A stretch of DNA of 43,867 bases from Lojkania enalia (GCA_010094045.1 ML986841.1:8390-52256); one strand, 5' to 3'; shown: positions 32,195 to 43,043, numbered from the stretch's first letter. Made by a program: numbers and translations. Notes: generated by a model not told the origin, from the sequence alone.

Positions 32195-32234
32195 AAAGTT
32201 GGTGAGGTGGCCGGCTCGCTTGTAAAACACGTTA
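32195..32234 (-). repeat. Right terminal inverted repeat plus TA target site
   Basis: Reverse complement of the left repeat with two substitutions, ending ...CACGTTA, where the final TA is the target duplication. Confidence 0.9.
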
Positions 32235-33315
32235 CCCTACATGAATAATTTAGGATTTCCTATTGCTTTAAAATGCGTGGAATGTATCGGTATGGCACGA
32301 TTTCGGCATTATGACGGCACGTTGCGCCAAGACATTTAGCGTAGGCCCTCCAACCCGCTCAGACTATCTGGGCTAAGGCGACCCGACACTAATACCAAAT
32401 CGAGACGGCTACGTCTGCGTGAGTAAAGGAGCAAAGATGGAGGACGCAATTCCTTCCGCACATCTCCTTACAAAGCTGACTAGAAAAAAATGTCATGCTC
32501 TGCACGAGACTAAAAGGCAATACCGATACTAGGCATGTTGTCACCAACCACTAAAATAAGTGTACCCTCTTCTAACGGGAATCCAACCTCCCTTTTCCTC
32601 TTTTCTAGTAAACACCAGCCTAGTAAAAAGAACACCTGCTCATGCACACCCCGAAGAAAAATCACCTAATTTTAACAAATTTTGAACTGTTAAAAGGATT
32701 CGAAGGATTACGACAAGCTCCGGCGCTAAAACAACTCTACCTTCCTCCCTTCTGTAGAAAGCATTATTCCCCGAAGACAGCCTAGGAGAATTTCTTTAAA
32801 GCAATATGATTATAATCTGGAACCATCACTTCTCTAAAGGCCCTGATTAAAAGAAGAAGTCCTTGCCCCATGTGTGCACCGGGGCTAAAATGTACCAATT
32901 ACTGATCCAATGTTGAATCTCCAAAATAGTCAAGGAGATGAGGTAGACTTTAGCGCTGTAAAAAGAGCCATATCTTCATCTCAATGCGAAAAATTCATCC
33001 CACAAAAGGAGAGACTCAGTTCTCATTGTATGTGCACAATAATTTGAAGAGGCTAGAAACGCAATAATCAAAGCAGAATGGAATCCTGGGTTGCTGTGAG
33101 CAACATACTCCGACATGCTCACGCCTAACGCTCCCCATCATCAAATTCAACGCATGGAATTAAAAAGATAGCACAAACGCTACACATATCTAGCCCCTTC
33201 TCTGTCCGCCCAAGCTGGGCTCGCATCAAGATAAATACGCCAAAGCTATGCCATGATTTGCCATACCCAAAAAACCGGTGGTCCTTAATCGATGCGCCTA
33301 TGATCACGTAAAACT
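32235..33315. other. Intergenic, AT-rich region without a gene
   Basis: No ORF above 65 codons has protein character. Four more CTAAAA motifs occur at 32510, 32551, 32726 and 32885, so this patch resembles the desert upstream of the HET gene. The last 200 bases lie downstream of the CTL gene stop. Confidence 0.5.
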
Positions 33316-35712
33316 TCATACGTCATATCTTCCCCTGCCTCGTCCGATCCCATTGACTTCGTCCCCGAATAATCTCCCAGCATCCATACAGTACTTGGCA
33401 TCACCTCTGCCATCCCAGCCCACTTCGCTTCCCCAGCACACCAACACAGCGTCCAATATTCCTCCTAGAACGCCCTCCATCGCGCCCATGGCTCCCCACC
33501 CAATTGCCGCACTAATGAGGCCTACTACGTAGGCATACAGACTTCCCCTATATCCAACGTTCTCGTCCCTAATCTGCAACATTCTAGCAGTAGATACCCA
33601 ACCCCCAAAGCCGAGAGCAATAGTGATGACCCAGCGGATAGCATGGAGCAGAAGCTTCGCGAGGCGGTATGAGACGATAGATGGCCGGCCACGTGAAGGC
33701 GCAAACGAACGCGGACCAAGGGTCGTTGTTGGTGCGTCATGATGGATGAAGGACATATTTGATAGTCCGCGTGCAGCGGGTGCAAGAGGGAGACCGTGAA
33801 CGGATGCGTAGGTGAGAGTAAGGGGGTTGGTAAGGGAAACGATCGGCGTCGGAACAAAAGAGTACGCGCACATGCTGATGAGACCTGTGATGCGGCGGGG
33901 AAGTACAATGAGTGGGAGACGGACGAGAAGTGAAGTTAGCGTAGATAAGCAGATTGTACCGAGCATCGTGGTCATTGCATGGGCGATAGACGCTCGTACG
34001 ACCAGCTGAGAGGAAGGAGCGGGAACACTGTTACGGTGGAAATACCACTGGGAAACAGTCGCTGCAGTAGTGGCACGCTGGATCCCGGCAATGACGCTTA
34101 GCGCCCAGAAATAGTCCAGGAAGAAAGCAACTCCTAGCCACCAGGTACTCATGTCGATGATCCAGCGTGATTTGCTGTTGTTAAAGTGGCCGCCGAGGAA
34201 GAGGCGGGTGAACATCAGCATCCACATCCACGACCAGAATATCACCGAGGCCAGCGTAGCGATACCCACCAGGAGCAGAGGAGAGTTAGCTCGGAGAATC
34301 TGTCCGGAGAACTCCAGCATTTCAGCTGCTTTCTGCAGAGAATGGCGACCTTTGTATACAGTGTAAACCCAGAAAATGGCGAACACCAGTGGACCGAAGG
34401 ATAACCATCGCATCGCCTTATCTTGGAAGCCATTCCCATGCGAGAACCCTTTATAGCTCGAAATAAAGGGGTAGAGGAAAAAGGAGAACGATATGGCTGG
34501 GACAGCGAGAAGAATGAGGATGATTAACGGTCGCGCGAATGATCGCAGCAGGGATAACCATAGTAGCCCCACCAGCACGGAAACTAGGGAATAAACGCCG
34601 ATGAGATGGAACGAAGAATGGAGAACAGTGTAAATGGTATCCCCAAGAGGTGTCTTCTCTGGCGGCGACTCTTGAAGTAGAAAAATAAAGAAGACGCCAA
34701 AAATGGCGCACTGTGCAAGAAGGAACAGTTCTGCCCAGAAGAAGTTGTGCTTGGGCGACGCTACAGGGTCCACAGCTGCTATCTCTGGTACACTCTGACG
34801 ATCAGGGCTCATCGGGTGTGGGTTCTCGAGCAATGTGTCCTCGTCTGTTTCTTGTGGTATAGGTAATGTCGTTCTCAACGGGCTCCGGCCGCGTTTCGAC
34901 TTTGGCGTAGATCGAAAGTGTTGATAAGACGGTGGCTGGTCGTCCAAGTCACCCAAAACCTGGTCCCTTTCTAGCTCTTCTGTACTACCTCTAACAGTCG
35001 AAGCAAGCTCGACATCGACCATTTTACCCTTCCCTTTGCTGCTTGGAGTACTTGATTCAGATAAAGGTATACTCTGGTCCCTTTCTTCAGTCTCTTGTTT
35101 CTCGACCGCCGCCGATCTTCCTCTAGTTGAAGGCTTGTCCCCCCTCCATGAGCTCTTAATCCCTTGGCCTAGGCCGTATCCGGGCGCGTCGTTCTCGATG
35201 CTGCCGCCCCCATCTAAGGTGTGATCCGATCTCCGCTCCATATCGTCGTCTACTTCTGACGATTCTGAAAGGTTACTCGCTCCAAACTGCCGCCGCGAGC
35301 GCTGTAGAGCGTAATGATCTGCCATTTCCCGATCGTGCTCCTCATGGTCGTCCTCTTCCCGAAAGTCGTCAGTGGCAGAGTAGAACAATGGAGCTGGAGC
35401 GTTTGATGTCCGCGAGGCAAACGCGAACCGCGACAGAGCCTGGGAGTTGTATGGGTTCGGCATGGTGCGTCGCTGAGGATATGATGGAGTTCCTCGATTT
35501 CGGGAGGATTGCCGCTGCCTCTCTGAAGAGTTGCGGTTGAACGGCGAGTCGGGCTGGCCCAGTGATAGCCGCGACTGCGACTGGGACAGGAACTTGGAGG
35601 CATCTGTGAAGCATGCTGGTTAGTCACGCGCGGAGGCAGGGCGTCTGGGACAGCTGTTGTCCACTGTCACATGCGCCGATAAGGGCACTGGAGGCTTACA
35701 TTCGGAGAACAT
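33316..35712 (-). CDS. Choline-transporter-like (CTL/Pns1, SLC44) membrane protein, 2 exons
   Basis: Exon 1 is only 13 coding bases (35712-35700, MFSE plus one base). A 96-bp intron (GTAAGC...CTAAC...CACAG) precedes exon 2 (35603-33316). The product has 766 residues and starts MFSEYASKFLSQSQSRLSLG, a conserved opening in fungal CTL proteins. Residues 1-285 are hydrophilic and acidic/Ser-rich, probably cytosolic. About ten transmembrane helices follow from residue 292: FFWAELFLLAQCAIFGVFFI, LIGVYSLVSVLVGLLWLSLL, a helix ending in WSWMWMLMFTRLF, then TWWLGVAFFLDYFWALSVIA. The C-terminal signature is AVLVCWGSEVGWDGRGDAKY...GRLFGDE. The family includes yeast Pns1, S. pombe Ctl1 and animal choline transporters; transport of choline is not proven in fungi, and a role in membrane traffic or autophagy is also known for Ctl1. 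Confidence 0.9.
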
Positions 35713-36379
35713 GGTGGGCGGCGGAGGTGATGAGCTGCTCGTATGCCCAGGCAGCTTCACGCAGCTGTCTCAGACGTATTTATCTGGGTGCAGCAGCCTT
35801 GTCGTGGTGGGTTGACTCAGGTCCCAGTTAGCGGTGAGGCGGCAACGAAGCGCGGCGGACGACAGGTACAAGTAGCTCCGGGCGGGTGACGAAAGCCCCA
35901 GTCATGCAGCTGGTGAGAGGTAGTGCGCTGAGCAGCAGGGCGACGAAGGAAACAGGGGTATATATGAGCTGCTTAGGAATAAGATAAAGACAGAAACGGC
36001 TATATGTAGGTTATCGGAGAGTTGTTTAGAGGTACGCCGTGGGTGTTTCTAATCATCGTCACCTGCCAAAGTGAGGCGCTATCCAAGGCCGGTAAGGAAC
36101 GACGGAGCTCGGGCCATGTCCAGGCCTCAACATGCCCGCAATGCGTCAACGTTCCGTCTTCCAACATTACACTTAGTATCTTCAATCGCAGATTCCTCAG
36201 AATATGCCAGGTAACGTTACTGCAAACTAAGGAACGGTGGAAACGCGCCCATGCTCCAGTATTATGTACTTCTGAGCATAAGATGGTAGTTCTGTGGAAG
36301 GATCAATGATAGATTTCCTAGGAAGATTCAATTGACATCCTGCTCCCGAAACTACAAAACTTTTCAACGCCTGCCTCCA
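35713..36379. other. CTL promoter region and unassigned sequence
   Basis: The first 250 bases are GC-rich and form the probable promoter and leader of the CTL gene. A 95-codon plus-strand frame (36022-36309) and its antisense shadow have no domain; they lie directly upstream of the LINE remnant and might belong to it, but I cannot show this. Confidence 0.45.
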
Positions 36380-37170
36380 AACGGGATACTGCCCAATGCA
36401 CTTCAAGGAAAACCATCACGGTAGCCCTCCGGAAGCCGGGGAAGGACGATTACACGCAACCAAAGTCATATAGACTAATCACACTCCTCAACACTCTGGG
36501 GAAAGCGCTCGAGGCTGTTGTCGCCAACTAGCTGTCCTACCTCGCAGATAACCACCAGACCCTCCCAAGTCGACACACAGGAGGGCGCAAACTCACCTCC
36601 ACCGACTACGCCATACATCTCCTCATCCAACGGATCTATAATGCGTGGGTAGATGTGAAAGTGGTATTAATCCTTCTTCTAGACGTGTCGGGAGTATTTG
36701 ACAATGTCTCTTGACTACGGCTACTATATAATCTCAGGAAATGTCGAGTCCACCCAACGCTGGTATAATAGATAGACTCGTTTATAAGTAACTAGTCGAC
36801 GACATTCAAGATATAGGAGTATACGGCACCACCGGTATTAATCTGAACTGGAATTCTGCAGGGAGTTGGAAAGTGGTAGTAGGCTTAATTGTAGAAGGAG
36901 GCTACCTAGGTGTCCTTATATAGATAACAATACACCTGGTTGCCTACTAGGCTGCTATAGGCAGCCACACGTGATTATGGGATTCAACTCAGGGATCCCC
37001 ACTCTCCCTAATCCTATACCTGTTCTATAATACCGACCTGATGGGGGTATATAAAATAGAGAATATAGAAGCTGTAGGATATATCGACAATACCTCTATC
37101 CTAGTAATAGGCCTAACATCCTAACATAACTGCAAGACCCTAAAAACTATCTACTAGAAAGCCTAAAAGT
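36380..37170 (+). mobile_element. Degraded LINE (Tad-like) reverse transcriptase
   Basis: The plus strand encodes, with stops and one frameshift, the reverse transcriptase of a non-LTR retrotransposon: KLFNACLQTGYCPMHFKE, then (shifted) TVALRKPGKDDY preceded by TI, QPKSYRLITLLNTLGKALEA, GGRKLTSTDYAIHLLIQRIY, the catalytic LLDVSGVFDNVS (first Asp motif), TGILQG and QGSPLSLILYLFYNTDL, and GYIDNTSIL at the place of the YxDD motif (second Asp now Asn). At least ten premature stops occur, nearly all TAG or TAA. The 5' ORF, endonuclease and 3' end were not recognised. The pattern is that of a RIP-mutated, 5'- and 3'-incomplete copy. Confidence 0.85.
36865..36989 (+). mobile_element. 125-bp insertion inside the LINE, SINE-like candidate
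   Basis: The reverse transcriptase reads TGILQG up to 36864 and resumes as SPLSLILYLFY after 36995. Removing the 125 bp plus one copy of the repeated CAGGGA (36859-36864 and 36990-36995) restores the frame exactly, so this is an insertion with a 6-bp target duplication. Its last part, GATTCAACTC, resembles a pol III B box (GGTTCGANTC) with two G-to-A changes. A possible A box (TGGTAGTAGG) lies near its start. It also holds a hairpin, GGCTGC-TATAG-GCAGCC. The insertion is well supported; the tRNA-derived SINE reading is a guess. Confidence 0.55.
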
Positions 37171-38576
37171 AGGTAAACTAGTATAGGTTATAATTTATAC
37201 TAGCCAAATACGAACTTATATACTTTATAAGAAACCTAATAATAAAGTAATAGTCTAGCATCCGGATATTAGTATATATAATAACTATTTCGATTCTGCG
37301 CTTAGCTTAGCGTTTTTCCTAACCCGTAATAGGAATTTGCCCGGTAATTTCTCTACTTTAAGTCTGTTCTATAACATGATCTAGTAGAAACTCTTAGACG
37401 AAAATATTGTGTTACTTAAACTCGCCCGGACCGATAATAACATAGGCGAAATGGTGTTAGACGGTTTATCCTAAAACCTACGGCGAGAAGAACTGATAGA
37501 GGTGTTACTAGATTATAGTAAGAACGATGATTCAGACTACTTATAGAGGTACTATACTATAAACAGCTAGCAAGTCTCTGTAAAGAGTATATTAATGGCT
37601 TTTAATCGCTCCGAAGTATCTACATCAGTCCTAAAGAAACTGCAAATCGCTGTCATATCATTATTTCTATAGATTAGTATATTAGACAGAGTGGTAGAGA
37701 AGATTCATAAAGCTATTAGTATCAGACACGTCTTTAGCTGGATTAACAGCAAGAAGAGATAAAATCTGCCAAATTAGACTATTTTGTCCCGGCCTAATAA
37801 GCAAGCAATCATGTTAACGCCTTAGGACTATCTCATTAAAATATATAATATGCTCCACAAGCAGTTAAACTGCGTTTCCGGATTTTATAGCTTGCCCTGA
37901 TACGGAGATAAAGAGTTCAGAATTCTGGGAGCACCGTTTTCGAATGGGCTTGACAGTGTCTTTGATGCTGATAGGAAAAGCATTTCGTTGGGAAACCGAC
38001 CTTTGTAGAGTTGGTGCTAATATACCCTACTGTGCCTACACATGAGGCATCTAGCTATAGCTATAGTAATTATATGAGTTACACTAGGGAATGAAAGAGG
38101 AACCTGAAAAAATTCATTGCTGGAAATGCGTCTCGCATTTAGTTGTAAAGAATTCAAGGCACGAAATAAGTCAAAGGAAGTGAAACTAAAATGATGGTTG
38201 AAGTAGCAAGATTCTTGACCTGTATATGAAAAAGCACTTCGGCATTCAGGGAATATAGAGCGACCTCTTATAAGACTAAATTACCGCTCCTTAAGCACCA
38301 CCCATATTTAGCGCTTGATATTTTCTTCTGGCTTTGAGATTTAAAAGGCCTAGTAAGGTACTGATCTGCATCTTCACTACTAAATTCTGTGTTGTAAAAT
38401 TTGTTGAGAGAATGTGGACCAAGGAAGAAATACCTAGTAGATGCGTTAGCATGCAGCACGACTTGGTCCGCAGCCTTGGAGAAACTAGTCCGGCTATTGA
38501 TTTGGGAGATTGACTTCCCCAATTCGTTAGATTACTTTTCATAGTTTACGTATTCTAGTTTACCTTACGGACAATG
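37171..38576. other. Highly degraded, unidentified sequence
   Basis: Rich in TAG, TAA and TATA, with no open frame until the short minus-strand ORFs near 38268-38542, which have no domain. One plus-strand frame shows protein-like fragments (SVKSILMAFNRSEVSTSVLK, FRILGAPFSNGLDSVFDADR) separated by stops. It is possibly a second mutated transposon, but no family was recognised. Confidence 0.45.
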
Positions 38577-38720
38577 GGCCAGTATAGTCAAGCTAAAGGC
38601 TGGTATGGTCAAGCTAAAGGCTAGGTATGATCGAGCTAAGTGCTAGTACAAGTTATGGATTAGTTTGGGAGGTGGAAGCTATGGGCTAGTATAGGTAGCG
38701 GGCTGGTACAGGAAGTGCAC
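38577..38720 (+). repeat. Degenerate minisatellite
   Basis: Units of about 22 bases of the form TATGGTCAAGCTAAAGGCTGG are repeated head to tail: two nearly perfect copies, a third with four changes, then further shorter and more divergent ones ending near GGGCTGGTACAGG. No coding potential was seen. Confidence 0.7.
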
Positions 38721-39333
38721 AACTTGTAGTATTTAGCTACTTATAGCTACTATACTAGCGTGAGGCTAGTTGTCCGTACTTTGTGCGTGTCCTAATTTAT
38801 CTTCCTATCTAGCTTAACATTAGTGGCTCTTTCATACATGAGGCGGTAAACTTTCTAGTACGTCCTAGGGAGCTAGCGAACTTAGTCCCCACTATTTTCT
38901 TCCTCCTGTCCCTTAGTGCTGACTAAGTAACCAATTAAAGAACGTGTGTAATTAGAGTGTCGACGGATACAGTTGCGTAGGCACACGAATGCTCTTCCCC
39001 AGTTAGAAACTAGGAAAGCCGCGCAGTATATTGGTTAATTAAAGAGAACAAATTTCTTAATTAGTAGCTAGGGGCGCAGGCAGGTAAGGCGTATAAAAGG
39101 GGTGGACCGCTTAGCAGCAGAGGCTTTGGGTAGTGTAAGAGAATTAAGGAAAAGAGAGATGAGGAGAGAGACCCTGGCGACGGGACGAAAAACTTATAAA
39201 CGTCAGTAGCGGCGGATTGATGGGGTGGGGAGCTCGGGACTGCGCTAAACCCGAAGAGGGCGTCCACACAGAGATTACCTGCATTCATTTATCTATCATC
39301 ACGTCTAGTAGTCTTTTCATCCTGAACATTGCC
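38721..39333. other. Intergenic region
   Basis: AT-rich at first, then a GC-richer part from 39060. A plus-strand TATAAAAG at about 39092 could serve the small ORF at 39334. No other feature. Confidence 0.4.
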
Positions 39334-39522
39334 ATGGAGTCGGAGAGCTTCGGATGCGACAAGATGGCGGTTCTGGGCCCGTTGTCCGGCCATACTCTTC
39401 TCTTGGTTCCATTCTATGCGTTCCCGGATCCTGTACCTTATGACGTCTGGCAACAGCCGAAATACCTCGTCATCTTTGTTTCCTTCTTGGCCATCCTTGG
39501 TACCCGCCTAGGCCTTAGCTGA
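39334..39522 (+). CDS. Doubtful small ORF, 62 residues, hydrophobic C-terminus
   Basis: From an ATG in good context (GCCATGG) the frame reads MESESFGCDKMAVLGPLSGH and ends YLVIFVSFLAILGTRLGLS, one likely membrane segment. A TATAAAAG lies 240 bases upstream. The same frame is open further upstream to 39217. No family is known. It stands alone between degraded regions and could be chance, so it is reported only as a candidate. Confidence 0.25.
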   Translation: MESESFGCDKMAVLGPLSGHTLLLVPFYAFPDPVPYDVWQQPKYLVIFVSFLAILGTRLGLS

Positions 39523-40276
39523 TAACCCTCTAATCAAGTAACTGAAATCAACAATTGATTCTTATGATAACAAAGTGTTAACTTTACATGCTGAAGCCTG
39601 CAGAAAGCCGAGGAGTAGGTTGGAAACTTCGAGATATCAGTAGAGGATTTTCATTTAGTTTGGTTTGGATGTATAGTCTTCATTGGCAATAACCTACTTT
39701 GTCCTCATCATGCCTATGAATAGACAAATCTACCCGAATCGTCTTCGAGAATATGACATCCACCGAGAAATCCCAAATAATTGCCAATAAAGCCGTTTTC
39801 AAAAGGGGTGCTTGCAAGAAGCGGGAATCAGGCCGCGAGGATAACGCCGTAACCATACCGAAGCGCCTCCGAGCACAAGTCGGAAGCCATAGAAGTCGCA
39901 TCGTCCGTAACTACATATTCTAGCCACAGCAGCCAGTACATGGTTCAGAAACACTAGTCATGAGTTCACCGGCCGGTTCACCGGTCATCTATGCGAGAAT
40001 ACTCGGACTGGATTCATTATTGAGCTCAAGCGTCTTGTCTTTTATGAATTTCTGGGCCGGATCCACTAAACCTCGCGGCTTCTAGTAGAACCTACTTGGA
40101 ACGCTACCGATTAGCATTATGTTCTCCACGACCCGGTCAGCCCGTTCCGTACTAAGGGTGGGGTTAGTAAATATTTTAGGGAAGAGGGGACTAGGTACGA
40201 TTTTAAGCCTCCTCTTATACTAGAGAGTTGACTTCGTGCAAAAGGCTCACTAGGTGGCTTATTCGCTAAAGCTCAA
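39523..40276. other. Intergenic region
   Basis: No convincing gene. The minus-strand 73-codon frame at 39680-39901 has no domain. A short direct repeat, CACCGGCCGGTTCACCGGTC, is at 39968-39987. Confidence 0.4.
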
Positions 40277-40744
40277 CTACAGTACAAAAATAGAGCCTAA
40301 TATCTGTACCCCTATGATATGTACATCGTCATCGCAGAAGAGCTTAGCCACCACCTCTTCTGCCCTATGCAGCACACTATCCTCGTTCCATAGCGGTTTT
40401 GTTTGTCGCATAAGCCTGTCGAACCTCCGCAGTGCTTCGTGCGGTAGCTCGACCCGTTCTACCGTTGGGAAAAAGAGATAGTCCATCGCGGTTATTTTGC
40501 TCGTAATGCCAACTCTGTTCTCGTCCTTAGGGCCTTGGATATGGAATGAATCCACATCGACCGTTAGCGGTCCGAGGCGTTTAGGGTAGTAGAGTGTGCA
40601 AGCCCTCCATCTATCACTCATGCCTGTTGGAAGTAGTGCGATGCCTGTAGCCGTAACTCCTCGCAAGCTGAGATCTGGAATTTCCGGAATGCGCTCGTAG
40701 CTAAAGCGGATTATATAGTATCCGTTGCGTAGGACAGACTGCAT
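40277..40744 (-). CDS. Orphan hypothetical protein, 155 residues
   Basis: A clean minus-strand ORF starting MQSVLRNGYYIIRFSYERIP. It holds a plausible beta-rich N-terminal half (ATGIALLPTGMSDRWRACTL) and an acidic, helical C-terminal half (VERVELPHEALRRFDRLMRQ). The composition looks like a folded protein, and third-position GC is higher than in the flanks. No domain, signal peptide or membrane segment. It could be a complete small gene, an exon, or a surviving piece of a larger dead gene. No function can be offered. Confidence 0.45.
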   Translation of the reverse strand: MQSVLRNGYYIIRFSYERIPEIPDLSLRGVTATGIALLPTGMSDRWRACTLYYPKRLGPLTVDVDSFHIQGPKDENRVGITSKITAMDYLFFPTVERVELPHEALRRFDRLMRQTKPLWNEDSVLHRAEEVVAKLFCDDDVHIIGVQILGSIFVL

Positions 40745-41540
40745 CGCGGCCGCAATCTTGCAACATCGCTGCTCTGGCGCTTTGTTTGACCCGGTTGTTT
40801 TAGATACGGGGAAGTATGGTAGGGCCGGAATGAGCTATTAAGTAAACAGAAGTGAAACGGCAACACGTACGCATAGGTGAAATCGAATGTTAGGGAGCTA
40901 TCACCTCCACGGTCGGTACTTGTACATGGCTAGTGCGTGGCAAGTGATTGCTGTTGTTTATAAGTAAATAAACTGCAGAGGATATTTGTCTTATGTGACA
41001 TGATTGCACTTGCGTTGTTAGTCATTTGCGTCCACCAAGGTCACCAGTCGGGATTCTTTTCGAGACGAATTGAGAGAATTATCGTAACGCTTATAGGCAT
41101 TTAGAATCAACCTTGTTCTCCTACTTATGATCGTAGAGTATGCCCAACAGAAAACGCGTATGCCATGTTTAATATTTTTGTCCAAGCTGCAAGACGTGTT
41201 GTCGTTAAAGGCAACTGTGTCAGATGTCATTCAGTTAGACAGATTGTCAGGAGCTATGACGCTTCCAGCGGCCTTGGCACATGATAAACCTATCAGCCAC
41301 ACCTTAACTTATGTCTCACCCACTTCAAGGCTTCCATAACTCTCGCCCTCTGCTTAGAGCTTACAAAAGCGTCGCGGAATCTCTCCATCGTCATATTTCC
41401 TGGACCCAATAAACCTAACTATTTGCCTATAGATTTTTGGACCATCAAGCAGCGCCCTAAGAACACTTCCGAGCAATCACTGTACCTCCAAACCTTCTAC
41501 GACTTCAGAACCACGTCGCACTCCGGGACCCTAACTCAAG
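40745..41540. other. Intergenic, promoter region of the Rab gene
   Basis: No gene is supported; the minus 41018-41230 and plus 41127-41339 frames are antisense to each other. The C-rich part 41340-41540 is probably the 5' leader of the Rab gene. Confidence 0.45.
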
Positions 41541-42382
41541 ATGACCCAGCCATGGGATTATATCGCGAAAATAGTATCTTTAGGAGATTCTGGATGCGGA
41601 AAGTCTAGTGTATACACTCTTTACCACTTACCCGACCTCCTAGGCCGCTTTTTAACACATGTTAGTTAACCGTCCGGCTCTGCGAAGGCCGCTTCTCCCC
41701 ACACCACGACGTAACCATCGGCGTTGAGTTTGGCTCACGAATAGTGCCCGTCGGCCCACCTGCATCCCTCTCCCTAAACATCAACAACCCGAATAAATCA
41801 GCTGCAACCGCAGCGACATCGCCCTCAAAACAACAGCAACCCCAGAAACACATGAAGCTGTCATTATGGGATACAGCAGGCCAGGAAACGTATAAGAGCA
41901 TCACTCGAAGTTACTTCCGTGGCGCATCGGGAGCATTGCTAGTCTTTGATATTACGAGGAAAAACACGTTTCTCAGCGCAACGAGTTGGTTGAACGATTT
42001 ACGGCAGATTGCTGAAGAAGGTATCGTAGTAGTACTGGTGGGAAATAAAAGCGACCTAGCGCCATCGTCAACAGTCTCTGGTCAGGACGAAGATAACAAG
42101 CGACAAGTGACGAGAGAAGAGGCGGAAGAATGGTGCCGAGCAAACGGCGTCATGCAATATGTTGAAACATCAGCAAAATCCGGAGAGGGTGTCGAGCGAG
42201 CTTTTCTGGAGGTTGCGGAGAGGATATATCAGAATATTGAGGCAGGAAAATATGATCTTAACGATCGGAGATCGGGGGTAAAGGGACCGGGCGCTGGTAG
42301 TAATAATGCTAGGTTGAATTTGGGTATGAATGATGCTGCAAAACGGGGGAAGGGGCAGCAGGGCTGGGGCGGGTGCTGTTGA
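41541..42382 (+). CDS. Rab GTPase of the Rab2/Rab4 (Ypt4-like) group, 2 exons
   Basis: Joining 41541-41609 and 41666-42382 across a 56-bp intron (GTATAC...TTAAC...TTAG) gives 261 residues. The P-loop GDSGCGKS is at 15-22, switch I has HHDVTIGVEFGS at 36-47, switch II WDTAGQE at 91-97, the guanine motifs are NKSD at 150-153 and ETSAKS at 190-195. The C-terminal double cysteine (GWGGCC) is a site for geranylgeranylation, which anchors Rab proteins to membranes. Between switch I and II lies an unusual Ala/Ser/Gln/Asn-rich insert of about 30 residues (54-85), far longer than the usual turn. Sequence after switch II (YKSITRSYFRGASGALLVFD) is closest to Rab2/Rab4. It probably acts in Golgi or endosome transport. 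Without exon 1 the protein would lack its P-loop, so the intron is needed. Confidence 0.92.
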
Positions 42383-43043
42383 GATGCGGCCGAGTAGCTT
42401 CTGGCGTTCGGGAGTTGAAGTGCTGCAAGGGCTTTTGGGGCTTCACAAGGATTGTACATTGATGTGGTAAGACTGCATTTATCGAGATGTTTCAGACACT
42501 TCTCTTCTCGTATATTATCTTCAAGATGAGCAATATTGGCGTTATGTATTAGCCTGGGAGAATTTCGTTTGCGGACTTTGATCTTCTTGAACATATTTTG
42601 AGACCATTTATTCTTCAGATCGGACCTCTTGTATTCCAATATATATCAAGGTGTTAAATGTTCGTATTAGAATTTGTTTCTCATATGTTGTGAATATTCC
42701 GGACACACTTCAATTATGTGGTGATTTGTGCCAGAGCCGAGTCCGAACGGAGGGGCTAGCCACGTTGTGAAATCGAGGCGTGGCACACGTCGACCGGGCA
42801 ATAGCAGTGAGTGCAGGTGGTCACCTTCTGAACGGAAACCTTGGTCTCACCATGTGTGAGTATAAGTTGGATAGGCGCTCTGTTTACACCTCATGCTTTC
42901 TCTACTACGGCACCATCTACAACCCATTTCTCACAGTCGATATCTACCAACCCCAAAGCATTAGACGACATGTTGGTATATAGCCTCACACTATCCGGAT
43001 GCACATCGCACGGCCCGTTCTTTATTGACGTGCTCGTGGGTAG
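42383..43043. other. Intergenic region downstream of the Rab gene
   Basis: Holds the Rab 3' end and AT-rich sequence. The minus-strand frame at 42229-42639 is a shadow overlapping the Rab C-terminus. A plus-strand frame at 42841-43071 lacks any domain. Confidence 0.4.

Larger units (their letters stand above)
31333..32232 (-). mobile_element. Internally deleted pogo/Fot1-type DNA transposon, 900 bp
   Basis: The element is bounded by 38-bp imperfect inverted repeats (two mismatches) and a TA target duplication, the mark of Tc1/mariner-pogo elements. On the minus strand the N-terminus of a transposase starts at 32168 (MAPPTTRQLAYNEADILL) and shows the helix-turn-helix SLRQAAQTFNIARTTLQERR. It is broken by TAA, TAG, TAG and TGA. 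The C-terminal tail is intact at 31549-31758 (HISHKLVLLYAKNSALRKAN, then the basic Lys/Gln/Arg-rich end). The DDE catalytic core is missing, so the copy is about half the length of full fungal pogo elements and could move only if another copy supplied transposase. The stops fit C-to-T mutation. It sits 50 bp after the end of the HET-ankyrin relic. Confidence 0.88.

Noticed and set aside
42229..42639. Minus-strand ORF of 136 codons
   Set aside because: Mostly antisense to the Rab C-terminus and its 3' region, with no domain.
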